The notes: a model not told the origin generated them from the letters alone. A DNA stretch of 64,000 nucleotides from Sutterella sp. AM11-39 (GCF_003472385.1 NZ_QRLV01000001.1:310001-374000), one strand, 5' to 3'; positions 9,401 to 18,840 are shown, counted from the first letter of the stretch. Numbers and translations are program-made.

Positions 9401-10399
9401 TCAGGCCAGACAGGATTCAAATCCCTTGAGAATCGCCTCTTTAGGCAATTTGCGTCCGATGATCACAAACTTGGTTTCGGGTTTGTTCTCCCCCCAAGGA
9501 CCGAGCACGTCAGCCCCGAACACCATGTGCACGCCCTGCACCACACAGCGGCGATCCGTCCCCTTCAGATAGAGCACTCCCTTGTAGCGCAGCATGTCGG
9601 GGCCGTAGACCGCCACCAAGCTTTGTAAGTACTGCTCAAAGCGGGGCGCGTCGAACGGCTTGTCGGACGTAAAGACAAACGCGGCCACATCGTCACCGTG
9701 ATGATGCTTGTGTGCTCCGGTAAGAAACGTCGGATCGACATCCAAAATGTCGTTCATGTTAAAGCCGTAGATGTCGATCACCTTATCGATGGGCACATTG
9801 CCCATGTCAGCCACTTCGATGGGGGCGCGGGGGTTGATCGCAATCAGACGCTCCTTGAGCGCAGCGAGTTCTTCAGAGCTCACCAGATCGGCCTTGGAAA
9901 TGAAAATGCGGTCGGCAAAAGCGATCTGATCAAGAGCCACCTCTTCCTTGGCGATCGTTTCGTCGGCATGCTTGGCGTCAACAAGCGTCACCACGCCGTC
10001 GAGGCGGAAAAAGGCCGCGACCGCATCGTCCATAAAGAAGGTCTGGCAGACGGGGCCGGGATTGGCCACACCCGTGGTTTCGATGACGACGTGATCAAAA
10101 TCAATCTCGCCTTTGTCACGCTGGATGCGCAGGTTCGTGAGCACGCGCGACAGATCGCCGCGGATCGTACAGCAGATGCAGCCGTTGTTCATCGTAACGA
10201 TCTGTTCGGCGCCGTCCTGCACAAGCAAATCGTTGTCAATGGTCTGTTCGCCGAGTTCGTTTTCGATCACGGCGATCTTGCGGCCGTGGTTTTCCTGCAG
10301 GATGCGGTTCAGAAGCGTCGTCTTGCCGGCACCCAGAAAGCCCGTGAGCACTGTGACCGAAATATCGGGTTCGGCCATCGGATCAAAGTCTTCCGTCAT
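9401..10399 (-). CDS. COG0523/G3E-family metal GTPase (CobW/YjiA type)
   Basis: A G3E GTPase of the COG0523 class, thought to chaperone or allocate metal ions, often zinc. It has a P-loop (GFLGAGKTT), the class-defining metal site GCICC, and a His-rich stretch (HKHHHGDD) before the CobW C-terminal domain. I prefer the ATG at 10399, which gives 332 residues, because GGAAGGAC lies 5-12 bases upstream; the longer frame to 10465 would overlap rlmI's stop codon. Target protein is unknown. Adjacency to a zinc-independent DksA is suggestive, but similar order occurs widely in betaproteobacteria. Confidence 0.88.
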   Translation of the reverse strand: MTEDFDPMAEPDISVTVLTGFLGAGKTTLLNRILQENHGRKIAVIENELGEQTIDNDLLVQDGAEQIVTMNNGCICCTIRGDLSRVLTNLRIQRDKGEIDFDHVVIETTGVANPGPVCQTFFMDDAVAAFFRLDGVVTLVDAKHADETIAKEEVALDQIAFADRIFISKADLVSSEELAALKERLIAINPRAPIEVADMGNVPIDKVIDIYGFNMNDILDVDPTFLTGAHKHHHGDDVAAFVFTSDKPFDAPRFEQYLQSLVAVYGPDMLRYKGVLYLKGTDRRCVVQGVHMVFGADVLGPWGENKPETKFVIIGRKLPKEAILKGFESCLA

Positions 10400-10425
10400 T
10401 TTGTCTTGTCCTTCCATCACAACAG

Positions 10426-10448
10426 AAAAAGCGCCTCGACAAAGGCGC
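10426..10448 (-). terminator. Terminator-like hairpin between rlmI and the COG0523 gene
   Basis: On the minus strand gcgcct-ttgtcg-aggcgc is followed by TTTTTC, just after the rlmI stop. The stem is only 6 bp, so it may be leaky. Confidence 0.55.
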
Positions 10449-10461
10449 CTTCCGTAAAATC

Positions 10462-11679
10462 TCAATCGCAGAGCTTCAGGTGCAAGCCCTTGAGGTATTC
10501 GCCCTCGGGGAACGTCATCAGCAGCGGATGATCGACCCCGGCACCGAAGCGCGACAGCGCCCAGGCCTGTCGTCGCGAATCAATGACGGCACCGGCAACA
10601 ATCTTCTGGAAAAGATCCGTATCGATGGCACCCGAACAGGAGAACGTCAGCAGCTGACCGCCGGCGCGAAGCAGGCGCAGACCGTTGAGGTTGATGTCCT
10701 TGTAAGCTCTTGCGGCGCGATCCACATGATAGTGACTCGAAGCGAACTTGGGAGGATCCAGAATGATGAGATCGTACGTGTCCCCCGCTTCGCGGACCCG
10801 GCGCAGATAGTCGAAGACGTCGGCCTGCTGCCACTTGCACACATCCGGCGCAAAACCGTTGAGTTCGGCATTGGCCTGTGCACGGGCAAGCGCTTCGGCC
10901 GAAGAATCGACGCTCACCACTTCTTCGGCGCCGCCAGCGGCCAGCGCAAGCGAAAAGCCGCCGGTGTAGCAGAAGCAATTAAGCGCTCGAAGTCCGCGAC
11001 CGGTTTCCTTCTTGAAGGCGCGGGCGATGTTTTGCGCGGCCAATCGGCTTTCGCGCTGATCGACGTAAAAGCCCGTCTTGTGCCCCACGCGCACATCCAC
11101 ACCATACTTCACACCGTCTTCTACAACTTCGATGATGGCAGGAGGCTCTTCTCCGGCAAGCACGCCCACGTGCTCTTCTAGACCTTCTCGCTTGCGGGTG
11201 GCCGCATCCGAACGATCGAACACGCCCCTGGCACCCGTGCACTTCATCAAAGCGGCCACGATCTCTTCGCTGTTTGCCTGTACGGCCGCGCTCTGAAACT
11301 GCGTCACAACCCAGTCGCCGTACATATCGGCCACCAGCCCCGGAATGCCGTCGGCTTCGGCAAAGACCAAACGGCGGGCATTGGTGCGTTCCAAGAGGGA
11401 TGCGCGAGCGGCAACGGCCTTCTCGATGCGCCGCGTGAGAAAACCCGGCTGCGGCGCTTCTTCTCCGGCGTAGGTGAACATGCGCACACGCAATGTGGAA
11501 GCGGGTGACCAACCGCCAAAGCCCAACTCTCGGCCGTCGTGCGAGACCACGCGCACCATTTCGCCGGCGGCAATCTTGACGCCCTTTTGTCCGGCCTTGG
11601 CAACGGCCGTGTCGTAGACCCACGGATGGCGGCGCAGCAGACTTTTTTCTTTGTCTTTCTTTAAAACGATGTCTTGCAT
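10462..11679 (-). CDS. rlmI: 23S rRNA (cytosine-C5) methyltransferase RlmI family
   Basis: A SAM-dependent methyltransferase expected to make m5C1962 in 23S rRNA. The N-terminal PUA-like domain begins MQDIVLKKDKEKSLLRRHPWVY. A central EEHVGVL...YGVDVRVGHKTGFYVDQRESR segment follows, then the Rossmann fold with NCFCYTGGFSL and the catalytic-loop LDPPKF. I use the ATG at 11679 (405 residues); the frame could begin at a TTG four codons earlier, but the ATG matches the family start. It ends just before the COG0523 gene with a weak terminator between them. Confidence 0.92.
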   Translation of the reverse strand: MQDIVLKKDKEKSLLRRHPWVYDTAVAKAGQKGVKIAAGEMVRVVSHDGRELGFGGWSPASTLRVRMFTYAGEEAPQPGFLTRRIEKAVAARASLLERTNARRLVFAEADGIPGLVADMYGDWVVTQFQSAAVQANSEEIVAALMKCTGARGVFDRSDAATRKREGLEEHVGVLAGEEPPAIIEVVEDGVKYGVDVRVGHKTGFYVDQRESRLAAQNIARAFKKETGRGLRALNCFCYTGGFSLALAAGGAEEVVSVDSSAEALARAQANAELNGFAPDVCKWQQADVFDYLRRVREAGDTYDLIILDPPKFASSHYHVDRAARAYKDINLNGLRLLRAGGQLLTFSCSGAIDTDLFQKIVAGAVIDSRRQAWALSRFGAGVDHPLLMTFPEGEYLKGLHLKLCD

Positions 11680-11712
11680 GTCGATTCTCAAATTCGTATC
11701 AAAAAATCTTTC

Positions 11713-12591
11713 TCAGAAACCGGCCGTCGGCAACACGATCCGATCAAGCTCGATTTCGCCGGTAAAAACAGTCACGGCCGGACCCGACAAGTAGACCGAG
11801 TCTTGGGCCTGTCCGCTCCAGCGAACGCGAATGTCGCCGCCGCGCATGTGAACGAGCACGTCGTTGTCCAAAAGGCCGCGGCGAATGCCTGAGACGACCG
11901 CGGCGCACGCCCCCGACCCGCAGGCAAGCGTCTCGCCTGCGCCACGTTCGTAGACACGAAGGTTGACTTCCTTTCGGCTGATGACCTGCATGAATCCGGC
12001 GTTGACCTGGTGCTCAAACACCGGCATTTCCTGTAAGGTGCTGCCCACGGCGCCGACCAGATCGGTCGCAACGTCCTTAACCAAACGAACGGCGTGAGGA
12101 TTGCCCATCGAAACGATGCTCACCCAGTTATCAACTCCTGCGGCCGTGATTTTATAAAGCGTCGCTTCGCCTTCGATTTGCGTTTCCACCCCCTCACCGA
12201 CAAGACCGACGTCGTCAGCCTCAAAACGGGGCCTGCCCATATCAACCGTGACCGTGCCGTCGTCTTCGATATGCGGACGAATGATTCCCTTAACCGTTTC
12301 GCAGGCAATCATCTTTTTATCCGTCAGGCCAAGCTCTCGCACGAAAACCGCAAAGCAGCGCGCGCCATTGCCGCACATTTCGACCTCGCCGCCGCTGCAA
12401 TTAAATATGCGGTACTTGAAATCAATGTCGGGCAACTCGCTTTTTTCCACCACCAGCAGCTGATCGCATCCCACGCCGTAGCGTCGATCGCACAACGCAC
12501 GGATCTGCTGGCTCGTGAGCATAAACGGTTCCTGCGTGGCGTCGAGCATGACGAAGTCGTTGCCTGCGCCCTGCATTTTTGTAAATCGCAT
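11713..12591 (-). CDS. dapF: Diaminopimelate epimerase
   Basis: It converts LL- to meso-diaminopimelate for lysine and peptidoglycan synthesis, using two cysteines as acid/base. Both are present: C73 in EMCGNGARC and C224 in LACGSGACA. It begins MRFTKMQGAGNDFVMLD, the signature start of the family, and its 292 residues are a little longer than E. coli DapF (274). It starts 2 bp after the lpxL stop, so the two are almost certainly one transcript; dapF-lpxL adjacency is usual in betaproteobacteria. Confidence 0.97.
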   Translation of the reverse strand: MRFTKMQGAGNDFVMLDATQEPFMLTSQQIRALCDRRYGVGCDQLLVVEKSELPDIDFKYRIFNCSGGEVEMCGNGARCFAVFVRELGLTDKKMIACETVKGIIRPHIEDDGTVTVDMGRPRFEADDVGLVGEGVETQIEGEATLYKITAAGVDNWVSIVSMGNPHAVRLVKDVATDLVGAVGSTLQEMPVFEHQVNAGFMQVISRKEVNLRVYERGAGETLACGSGACAAVVSGIRRGLLDNDVLVHMRGGDIRVRWSGQAQDSVYLSGPAVTVFTGEIELDRIVLPTAGF

Positions 12592-12593
12592 AG

Positions 12594-13487
12594 TTAGTCT
12601 TCGTAAACGGAAGGTTCACCCTCGGGGCGCGTCTTAAAACGTCGATGCGACCAGAGGTACTGATCCGGCAGCTTCAAAATCCAGTTCTCGAGTTCGGCCG
12701 TGATGCGACGGGTATCGGCTTCGACATCGTCGGTCGGGTAGTTCTCCCAAGCCGGAGAGATATGCACCACGTAACCCTTATCGGTCATCTCGGCGATACA
12801 CATGCAAACCTTGGCGCGCGTAAGCTTGGCCAGTCGGCAGGCCATCGGCACGGTTGCCGCAGGCACCCCGAAAAACGGAATGAAGATGGAGTTCTTCCGC
12901 CCGTGATCCATGTCGGGGAGATAGTAAAAGGGCAGTCCCTTATTCATGGCGCGGATCACGGCCTTGAGGTCACCGCGGCCGTGCTTGGCGATCAGTTCCG
13001 GATTGGCAAAGCGCAGCCGCCCCTTGAGGGCCGCTTCGTCCCAGACCGGATTGGCTTGCTTTTGGTAGAGCGAGCAGCCGCGCACGTGCAGATTCAGCCC
13101 GATGCCTGCGGCATCAAGCCCCACAAAGTGCGGAGAAATCACGATCAGATGTTCACCGCGGGCAACTGTTTCCGTGATGTTTTCGACTCCTTCAAAGCGC
13201 ACCATGGCCGCGACCTCATCGCGCGAGCCAGCCCAGAGCACGCCGTGATCGAGTGCGGCGCGCATGAGTTTTCGGTAAAAACTTTTTGCAATTTGACGGC
13301 GTTCGGCTTCAGTCTTATCCGGGAAACACAACCTCAGATTGGTGAGCGTCACGCGACGGCGCTTCGGAATGACGAGCCAAAACACAAAAGCGAGCAGGGC
13401 GGCCAGGCCCGAGCGAACGCTCACGGGTACGTGGCGCAGGCTTTTGATGACCGCAATCCAGAACCGCGATAGAAGGTTAAGAATCAT
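12594..13487 (-). CDS. lpxL: Lipid A late acyltransferase (LpxL/HtrB family)
   Basis: An inner-membrane acyltransferase that adds a secondary acyl chain to Kdo2-lipid A. The HX4D catalytic motif is H120-x4-D125 in SPHFVGLD. A hydrophobic N-terminal segment about residues 25-40 anchors it. A substrate-contact region PDMDHGRKNSIFIPFFG near 195-211 is typical of LpxL. Its length of 297 residues is normal. Which fatty acid is transferred, and whether it is LpxL or LpxM, cannot be read from sequence. It is the first gene of the dapF operon and diverges from the TPR gene. Confidence 0.9.
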   Translation of the reverse strand: MILNLLSRFWIAVIKSLRHVPVSVRSGLAALLAFVFWLVIPKRRRVTLTNLRLCFPDKTEAERRQIAKSFYRKLMRAALDHGVLWAGSRDEVAAMVRFEGVENITETVARGEHLIVISPHFVGLDAAGIGLNLHVRGCSLYQKQANPVWDEAALKGRLRFANPELIAKHGRGDLKAVIRAMNKGLPFYYLPDMDHGRKNSIFIPFFGVPAATVPMACRLAKLTRAKVCMCIAEMTDKGYVVHISPAWENYPTDDVEADTRRITAELENWILKLPDQYLWSHRRFKTRPEGEPSVYED

Positions 13488-13633
13488 GAGCAGTAAAAAA
13501 TCCTCTTTAAGCCTAGCGATTGTAACAACTCAACCTGCCGTTTAAGCCGCTTGCGGGCTGTGCCCGCTATACTCATTGATCGTTTGAAAGAGGCTGATTG
13601 CCTGTTTGCTTTCGTACCGCTTGTATTTTTCGC

Positions 13634-15373
13634 ATGTCTGCCATTCGTACTTCGCTTAGCATTCTTCTCGGTGCCGTTCTGGGTTTTGCCGCCGTCCACG
13701 CCGCATCCCCTCTGGCTTCCGGCACGGTCAGCCGTGCCGATCACGCTGCTGCCCAAAAGTCCGCGCAGGATGCCGACATCATCCGCAGTCTTCTCGTCGG
13801 TGAATTCGCCGTGCAGTCCGGCGACTCGGAACTGGCATGGAAGGCTTTCCTTACCGCAGCGCAAAAAGGCCGCTCGGCCGAAGCTGCGGGACGCGCCTTT
13901 GACATTGCGCAGGAAGCAGACAACGAAGAAGCGGCTGATCAGGCTCTCAAGGTCTGGACGGAACTTGATCCCAACAACCGTCAAGTTCGGCTGATCAAAG
14001 CCGAAGAGCTCTTTAGCCAAGGCAAATACGATGAAGCGGGCGAACTTGTCAAAGGTCTGGTGCAGGCGGCGCGCGATCCGGCAGGCGCCTTGGACGAACT
14101 CGGTGGAATGCAGCAAGTGGCTCCCGCCAAAGATCTCTTTTATCACGCCTTCGTCAAGGCGGCCGTTGATCTCAAAGAAGATGCCCGTGCTCAGCTCGTG
14201 CTCTCCGAACTCGCCAATCGCGCCCGCATGACGCCCCAAGCCGCCATGCACGCGTCCAAGGCAATGGATCTTGCGCCTGACAGTCCTCACGTGCTGATGA
14301 AAGGCATTGACGCGGAGTTTCAAAACGATCCCAAAAAGGCCATGAAGCGCTTGGAAGACTATCTCACGCGCCACCCGGACTCCTTTGAACTGCGTCTGGC
14401 CTACGCCAAGTCACTGCTTCGTACCGGCAACGGCAAGAAGCTCGACGAGCAGCTCAAGCGCCTGGAAGAAGGCCGCCGCGACGATGCGCACAGCATGATG
14501 CTTCTGGGCATGATCGCCGAAGAAGCTCGCCTCTACGAACGCGCCGAACTCTACTACAAGCGCTACCTCGTGCTTTTGAGCAAAGCCGAAAAGACGGCGC
14601 TGCTGCCCGATACGGCATACGTGCGCTTAGGCATGGTCAAGCTCGCTCAGGGCGACCGCAAGGCCGCCATTGAGTGGCTCGACCGCGTCGAAGGCGGCGA
14701 CAAGTACGAAGCCGCCCGCATCAAGCAGGCCGAACTGCTTGCCGAATCCGGCAGCGTGGACGGCGCCTGCAAGGTTTTGCGCGGCATCCGCACGACGGAT
14801 GCCAAACGCAAGATGAGTCTGGACGTGGCCTGCGCCGAATTGCTTTTGAAGACCAAGCAGTTCACTCCGGCTCTGGACGTGCTGATTGAGGCGCTCGAAG
14901 CCGGTCCCAAGAATCCCGAGCTGCTTTACCGCACCGCCATCCTCGCCGTGCAACAGGACCGTTTCAAAGATGCCGAAAAGCTCTTTGAACGCTTTATTGC
15001 CGAAAATCCGGACAACCCCAACGGCTGGAATTCTCTGGGATTTTTGTGGGTCGACCGCGCGATGCATCTCGACAAAGCCGAGCGCTATCTCAACAAGGCA
15101 ATGGAACTGAGCGGCGGCAAGGATGCGGCTATCACCGACTCTCTGGGCTGGCTGCGTTATCGTCAGGGCCGACTTGAGGAGGCCGAGTCGCTCGTGCGCA
15201 AGGCACAAAACGCTTTGCCGGCCGACACCGAGATCGCGCTGCATCTGGCTGAAATTCTCTACGTGGTCGGCAAGACCGCCGAGGCCGACAGCTACATCGC
15301 CTCGGTGCTCGAGGGCGAACCGAACAACACGAAGGCTAAAGAGTTGCGCCACCATCGGGGCCCGGCCAAATGA
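13634..15373 (+). CDS. Exported tetratricopeptide-repeat protein upstream of lolB
   Basis: A 579-residue protein with a signal peptide (MSAIRTSLSILLGAVLGFAA..., cleavage probably after AVHA) followed by helical TPR repeats along its whole length, for example NPNGWNSLGFLWVDRA and ITDSLGWLRYRQGRLEEAE near the C-terminus. I take the ATG at 13634 rather than the in-frame TTG at 13598, because it begins the signal peptide directly. A TATACT -10-like element lies at 13568-13573. The stop overlaps the lolB start (ATGA). The conserved TPR-lolB-ispE order suggests a role in outer-membrane biogenesis; partner unknown. Confidence 0.85.
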   Translation: MSAIRTSLSILLGAVLGFAAVHAASPLASGTVSRADHAAAQKSAQDADIIRSLLVGEFAVQSGDSELAWKAFLTAAQKGRSAEAAGRAFDIAQEADNEEAADQALKVWTELDPNNRQVRLIKAEELFSQGKYDEAGELVKGLVQAARDPAGALDELGGMQQVAPAKDLFYHAFVKAAVDLKEDARAQLVLSELANRARMTPQAAMHASKAMDLAPDSPHVLMKGIDAEFQNDPKKAMKRLEDYLTRHPDSFELRLAYAKSLLRTGNGKKLDEQLKRLEEGRRDDAHSMMLLGMIAEEARLYERAELYYKRYLVLLSKAEKTALLPDTAYVRLGMVKLAQGDRKAAIEWLDRVEGGDKYEAARIKQAELLAESGSVDGACKVLRGIRTTDAKRKMSLDVACAELLLKTKQFTPALDVLIEALEAGPKNPELLYRTAILAVQQDRFKDAEKLFERFIAENPDNPNGWNSLGFLWVDRAMHLDKAERYLNKAMELSGGKDAAITDSLGWLRYRQGRLEEAESLVRKAQNALPADTEIALHLAEILYVVGKTAEADSYIASVLEGEPNNTKAKELRHHRGPAK

Positions 15374-15897
15374 AGCGCCGAACGCTGTTTCTTAGTTCCC
15401 TCGTGCTCCTGAGCGGCTGCACGGCCGTGCACTCGCCCGGCACACGTGAACGCGCCGGGCGCTTTTCGCTACGCGCCGTGGGCCCCAAAGGCGCCGAAGC
15501 CGTAACCGGACGCTGGAAGCTCGTTGAGTCGAAAGACCTTACCGAACTCACGCTCATGACTCCGCTTTACGGCATCCTCGCCCGCATCACCGTCACGCCC
15601 GAAGGCGCCACGCTCGAGCGTCCCAACAAAGAAAGTGAGGGCGCCTTCGACTCGGCCGCAAGCGCCCAAGAATTGATGCAGCAGCACCTGGGCTTCGGAC
15701 TGCCCGCCGACATGCTCTCGTCATGGCTTTCAGGTGAACCCTGGGTACAGGCCCCCGCTCAAGTTGCTGACGACTCTTTCACGCAATCGGGATGGCAAAT
15801 CGCCGTCAGGCGCCGCAAGCCCGACGGCTCTCCCGCACTCGTCACGCTCTCGCAGAGCACCCCGAGACAGATCACTCTGACCCTAGTCATCGAATAA
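15370..15897 (+). CDS. lolB: Outer-membrane lipoprotein insertion factor LolB
   Basis: LolB receives lipoproteins from LolA and inserts them in the outer membrane, and is itself a lipoprotein. The lipobox is LLSGC with the acylated Cys at residue 17. The remaining ~158 residues fit LolB, including GRFSLRAVGPKG and GRWKLVE near the N-terminal strands and the C-terminal ALVTLSQSTPRQITLTLVIE. The gene is divergent in sequence, so identification leans partly on synteny between the TPR gene and ispE. Its ATG overlaps the TPR stop as ATGA and it ends 2 bp before ispE. Confidence 0.85.
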   Translation: MKRRTLFLSSLVLLSGCTAVHSPGTRERAGRFSLRAVGPKGAEAVTGRWKLVESKDLTELTLMTPLYGILARITVTPEGATLERPNKESEGAFDSAASAQELMQQHLGFGLPADMLSSWLSGEPWVQAPAQVADDSFTQSGWQIAVRRRKPDGSPALVTLSQSTPRQITLTLVIE

Positions 15898-15899
15898 CC

Positions 15900-16760
15900 A
15901 TGACCGCTTCGTCGCTCGAACTCAAGGCTCCGGCCAAACTCAACCTTTTTCTGCACGTAGTGGGGCAACGCTCCGACGGCATGCATCTGCTTGAATCCGT
16001 GTTCGTGCTGATTGATCTGTGCGACGACATCGTTCTGGAGCTTGACCCGAGCGGCGAAATCACACGTACGGGCGACGTCGTAGGAGACGTGGAAAAAGAC
16101 CTTTGCGTGCGCGCCGCCCGCGCTCTGCAACAGGCAAGCGGCACGACGCTTGGCTGTCGCATCCTCGTGAAAAAACGCATTCCCGCTGGCGCCGGCATGG
16201 GCGGCGGCTCCAGCGATTGTGCAAGCACCCTGATGGGACTCAACAAGCTCTGGGGACTGAACTGGCCGCGAAAAAAACTCATGCCGATCGGCGAATCGCT
16301 CGGTGCCGACGTCCCCTTCTTTCTCTTCGGACAAAACGCCTTTGCGCAAGGCACCGGCGGCATTCTCAGGCCGATGGCCGTCCCCTCAGCCTGGGCGGCA
16401 ATCGTCATGCCGTCTCAGCCCACCGCTACAGCGTTGATTTTTCAGCATCCAGCCTTGACAAGAGACACGAAATCCTTGAAAATTTCGTCTCTTTCTCAGC
16501 AACTCAGCAATCAGTGGCCCGAGCCGATCGGCCGAAACGATTTGCAACCCGTTGCTGTACGGATCAATCCTGAAATCGGAAAAGCCCTGCAAACACTCGG
16601 CTCCGGTGCCCGAATGACGGGATCCGGCTCCGCGGTTTTTGCGCTTTTCGACTCGGAAAAGAACGCCGCAGAGGCGCTCGGCTCCGTGACGTATCCCATG
16701 CGGGGATACGTTGCGAAGATTCTTCAGGAACATCCGTCCGTCGATTGCTTAGCGAGCTGA
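15900..16760 (+). CDS. ispE: 4-diphosphocytidyl-2-C-methyl-D-erythritol kinase
   Basis: A GHMP kinase that phosphorylates CDP-methylerythritol in the MEP isoprenoid pathway. It starts [22 protein letters not shown], with the ATP-binding glycine loop [12 protein letters not shown] near residues 97-108 and the C-terminal [16 protein letters not shown] chose the ATG at 15900, 2 bp after lolB stops, giving 286 residues, the family length; the upstream in-frame extension overlaps lolB. It is followed by tRNA-Gln and prs, a textbook betaproteobacterial order. Confidence 0.96.
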   Translation: MTASSLELKAPAKLNLFLHVVGQRSDGMHLLESVFVLIDLCDDIVLELDPSGEITRTGDVVGDVEKDLCVRAARALQQASGTTLGCRILVKKRIPAGAGMGGGSSDCASTLMGLNKLWGLNWPRKKLMPIGESLGADVPFFLFGQNAFAQGTGGILRPMAVPSAWAAIVMPSQPTATALIFQHPALTRDTKSLKISSLSQQLSNQWPEPIGRNDLQPVAVRINPEIGKALQTLGSGARMTGSGSAVFALFDSEKNAAEALGSVTYPMRGYVAKILQEHPSVDCLAS

Positions 16761-16780
16761 TAAAGACGAGAGAAACGGAC

Positions 16781-16856
16781 AGGGGTGTCGCCAAGTGGTT
16801 AAGGCACCGGATTTTGATTCCGGTATGCGAAGGTTCGAATCCTTCCACCCCTGCCA
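16781..16856 (+). tRNA. tRNA-Gln (anticodon TTG)
   Basis: A complete cloverleaf can be drawn: acceptor aggggtg / caccccct, D-arm gcc...ggc, anticodon stem ccgga/tccgg around loop ttTTGat with anticodon at 16814-16816, and T-arm with GGTTCGAATCC. Discriminator G and encoded CCA end the gene. It lies between ispE and prs, as in other betaproteobacteria. Confidence 0.97.
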
Positions 16857-16878
16857 AAACACTGTTTTGAGTGTTTTT
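16856..16878 (+). terminator. Rho-independent terminator after tRNA-Gln
   Basis: aaaacact-gttttg-agtgtttt forms an 8-bp stem and ends in a run of T, immediately after the tRNA CCA end. The stem is A/T rich. Confidence 0.7.
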
Positions 16879-17064
16879 CCTGCACAACGAACTGCGCAGG
16901 CGTCTCGGAAAATCTTTGCAATTTGTAAAGAGCGTCCTAGACTGCTTGGCGCGGTTTTATTTTTTTGGCGGACGAGAAAAAAATTTCCCGTTTGCGGATG
17001 CGTTTCGCATCAAAAATTTTTTGCGTTGTTATTCGTGCACGCACCCACTTTTCAGAGGGTAAAA

Positions 17065-18015
17065 ATGATTTCTGACAGCCTGAAGGTCTTCTCGGGGAAT
17101 GCCAATCCCAAGCTTGCTCATGCAGTGGCTCAGTACCTGAACATCCCGCTTGGGCGGGCAACCGTCAACCGCTTCTCCGACGGTGAAGTTATGGTTGAAA
17201 TCAACGAGAACGTCCGCGGCTGTGACGCTTTCGTGCTGCAGAGCACCTGTGCGCCGACCAACGACAATCTGATGGAGCTGATGATCATGGTTGATGCTCT
17301 GCGCCGCGCTTCGTGCCGCCGCATCACCGCCGTGATGCCCTATTACGGCTACGCCCGTCAGGACCGTCGTCCCCGTTCGGCCCGTGTGGCCATCTCCGCC
17401 AAGGTCGTCGCGAACATGCTCCAGAGCGTGGGCATTGACCGCGTGCTGACGATGGATCTGCACGCTGATCAGATTCAGGGCTTCTTCGACGTTCCGGTCG
17501 ACAACATTTACTCGACGCCCGTTCTGTTGAACGACTTGGTCTCGCACCAGTATCCCGACCTGATGGTGGTCTCGCCTGACGTGGGTGGCGTGGTTCGTGC
17601 TCGTGCCATGGCCAAGGAACTCGGCGTTGATCTCGCCATCATCGACAAGCGTCGTCCCCGCGCCAACGTCGCCGAAATCATGAACATCATCGGTGAAGTG
17701 AAAGGCCGCACCTGCGTCATCACCGACGACATCGTCGATACGGCCGGCACCTTGTGCAACGCCGCCGGCGCTCTGAAGGAGCGCGGCGCTACCCGTGTGC
17801 TCGCCTATGCAGCGCACCCGGTTTTCTCCGGCAACGCCATCGAACGCATCAAGAACTCCGCTCTTGACGAAGTCGTGGTGACCGACACGATTCCGCTGCG
17901 CCCCGAAGCGCAGGAATGCCCCAAGATCCGCCAGCTCTCCTGCGCGCCTCTGGTGGGCGAAACGATTTCGCGCATCGCGCGCGAAGATTCGGTGAGCGAG
18001 CTTTTTAACGAATAA
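17065..18015 (+). CDS. prs: Ribose-phosphate pyrophosphokinase (PRPP synthetase)
   Basis: It makes PRPP from ribose-5-phosphate and ATP for nucleotide, histidine and tryptophan synthesis. At 316 residues the length is typical. Motifs include [13 protein letters not shown] at the start, the flexible-loop [11 protein letters not shown] near 95-105, and the PRPP-binding loop [12 protein letters not shown] near 218-229. The start at 17065 is set by AGAGGGT 5-11 bases upstream and by family alignment; the frame otherwise runs back through the tRNA. A 208-bp AT-rich leader with a small hairpin (gatgcg/cgcatc, 16997-17011) precedes it. Confidence 0.97.
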   Translation: MISDSLKVFSGNANPKLAHAVAQYLNIPLGRATVNRFSDGEVMVEINENVRGCDAFVLQSTCAPTNDNLMELMIMVDALRRASCRRITAVMPYYGYARQDRRPRSARVAISAKVVANMLQSVGIDRVLTMDLHADQIQGFFDVPVDNIYSTPVLLNDLVSHQYPDLMVVSPDVGGVVRARAMAKELGVDLAIIDKRRPRANVAEIMNIIGEVKGRTCVITDDIVDTAGTLCNAAGALKERGATRVLAYAAHPVFSGNAIERIKNSALDEVVVTDTIPLRPEAQECPKIRQLSCAPLVGETISRIAREDSVSELFNE

Positions 18016-18047
18016 TCCGCTACAATCCGAATCCTTTTTTAAAACCT

Positions 18048-18081
18048 GTTCGCAACTGGTCGCGGTTGCGAACACTTTTTT
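18048..18081 (+). terminator. Rho-independent terminator between prs and rplY
   Basis: gttcgcaac ... gttgcgaac is a perfect 9-bp stem followed by acTTTTTTg. It ends 23 bases before the rplY start codon, so it sits in the immediate rplY leader; rplY transcripts must either read through or initiate close by (a TACAAT lies at 18021-18026). Confidence 0.8.
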
Positions 18082-18103
18082 GTTTATTTTGAGGTACTTA
18101 ACC

Positions 18104-18706
18104 ATGAAATTCACCGCCGCTACCCGCGCAACGCAAGGTACGAGTGCGAGCCGCCGCCTTCGCCGCGAAGCCAAGGTTCCCGCAATCCTTTACGGCCTGA
18201 ACCAGCCTGCAGCCATGATCTCCATCGATCACAACGAAATGTTCTACGCGCTGCAGAAGGAAAAGTTCCATTCCTCCATCCTGACGATGGAACTCGACGG
18301 CACTGAACAGCTCGTGGTCCTGCGTGCCTTCCAGATGCACCCGTACAAGAACCAGGTTCTGCACATGGACTTCCAGCGTATCGACCCGAACGCCAACGTG
18401 ACGATGCGCGTGCCGCTGCACTTCTTCGGCGGTGAAAACAGCCCGGCCGTCAAGATCGACAAGGGCCTCATCAGCCACCTCGTGAGCGCTGTGGAAGTTT
18501 CCTGCCTGCCCAAGGATCTGCCCGAATTCATCGACGTGGATCTCTCCGGCATGACCAGCCAGACCACGCTGCGCGTGGGCGACATCACGCTGCCCGCCGG
18601 CGTGACCGCCGTCAACCCCGAAACCCCGGTTGCTACGGTTGCCAATGTGGCCGGCGACGATGCCGACACCGCTGCTACCGAGGAAGCTGCTACGCCTGCC
18701 GCCTAA
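18104..18706 (+). CDS. rplY: 50S ribosomal protein L25/general stress protein Ctc
   Basis: A 5S rRNA-binding ribosomal protein. The 200-residue length shows it is the two-domain CTC/TL5 form: the N-terminal L25 domain (residues 1-90, with SRRLRREAKVPAILYG) and a beta-barrel C-terminal domain ending around 185, then an Ala/Thr-rich acidic tail. The ATG at 18104 has GAGGTACTT upstream; the frame's earlier start at 18080 lies in the terminator. It follows prs as in most betaproteobacteria. Confidence 0.95.
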   Translation: MKFTAATRATQGTSASRRLRREAKVPAILYGLNQPAAMISIDHNEMFYALQKEKFHSSILTMELDGTEQLVVLRAFQMHPYKNQVLHMDFQRIDPNANVTMRVPLHFFGGENSPAVKIDKGLISHLVSAVEVSCLPKDLPEFIDVDLSGMTSQTTLRVGDITLPAGVTAVNPETPVATVANVAGDDADTAATEEAATPAA

Positions 18707-18772
18707 TCGCGCAGTTCGTTGCATCAACGGCCGTGCCTTTCTTTGAAAAAGCGCGGCTGTACGCAGCCCAAG

Positions 18773-18840
18773 CCCGTTCTTTGCCAAAGGCATCCGTTGG
18801 GTGCTGCCGCAGAAAACGGGTTTTATTTTTTGCGCCACAA
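18773..18840 (+). terminator. Possible terminator downstream of rplY
   Basis: cccgtt (18773-18778) pairs with aacggg (18825-18830), which is followed by ttttattttt. The intervening ~46 bases can fold further (ctttg/caaag). The structure is imperfect. Confidence 0.45.
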
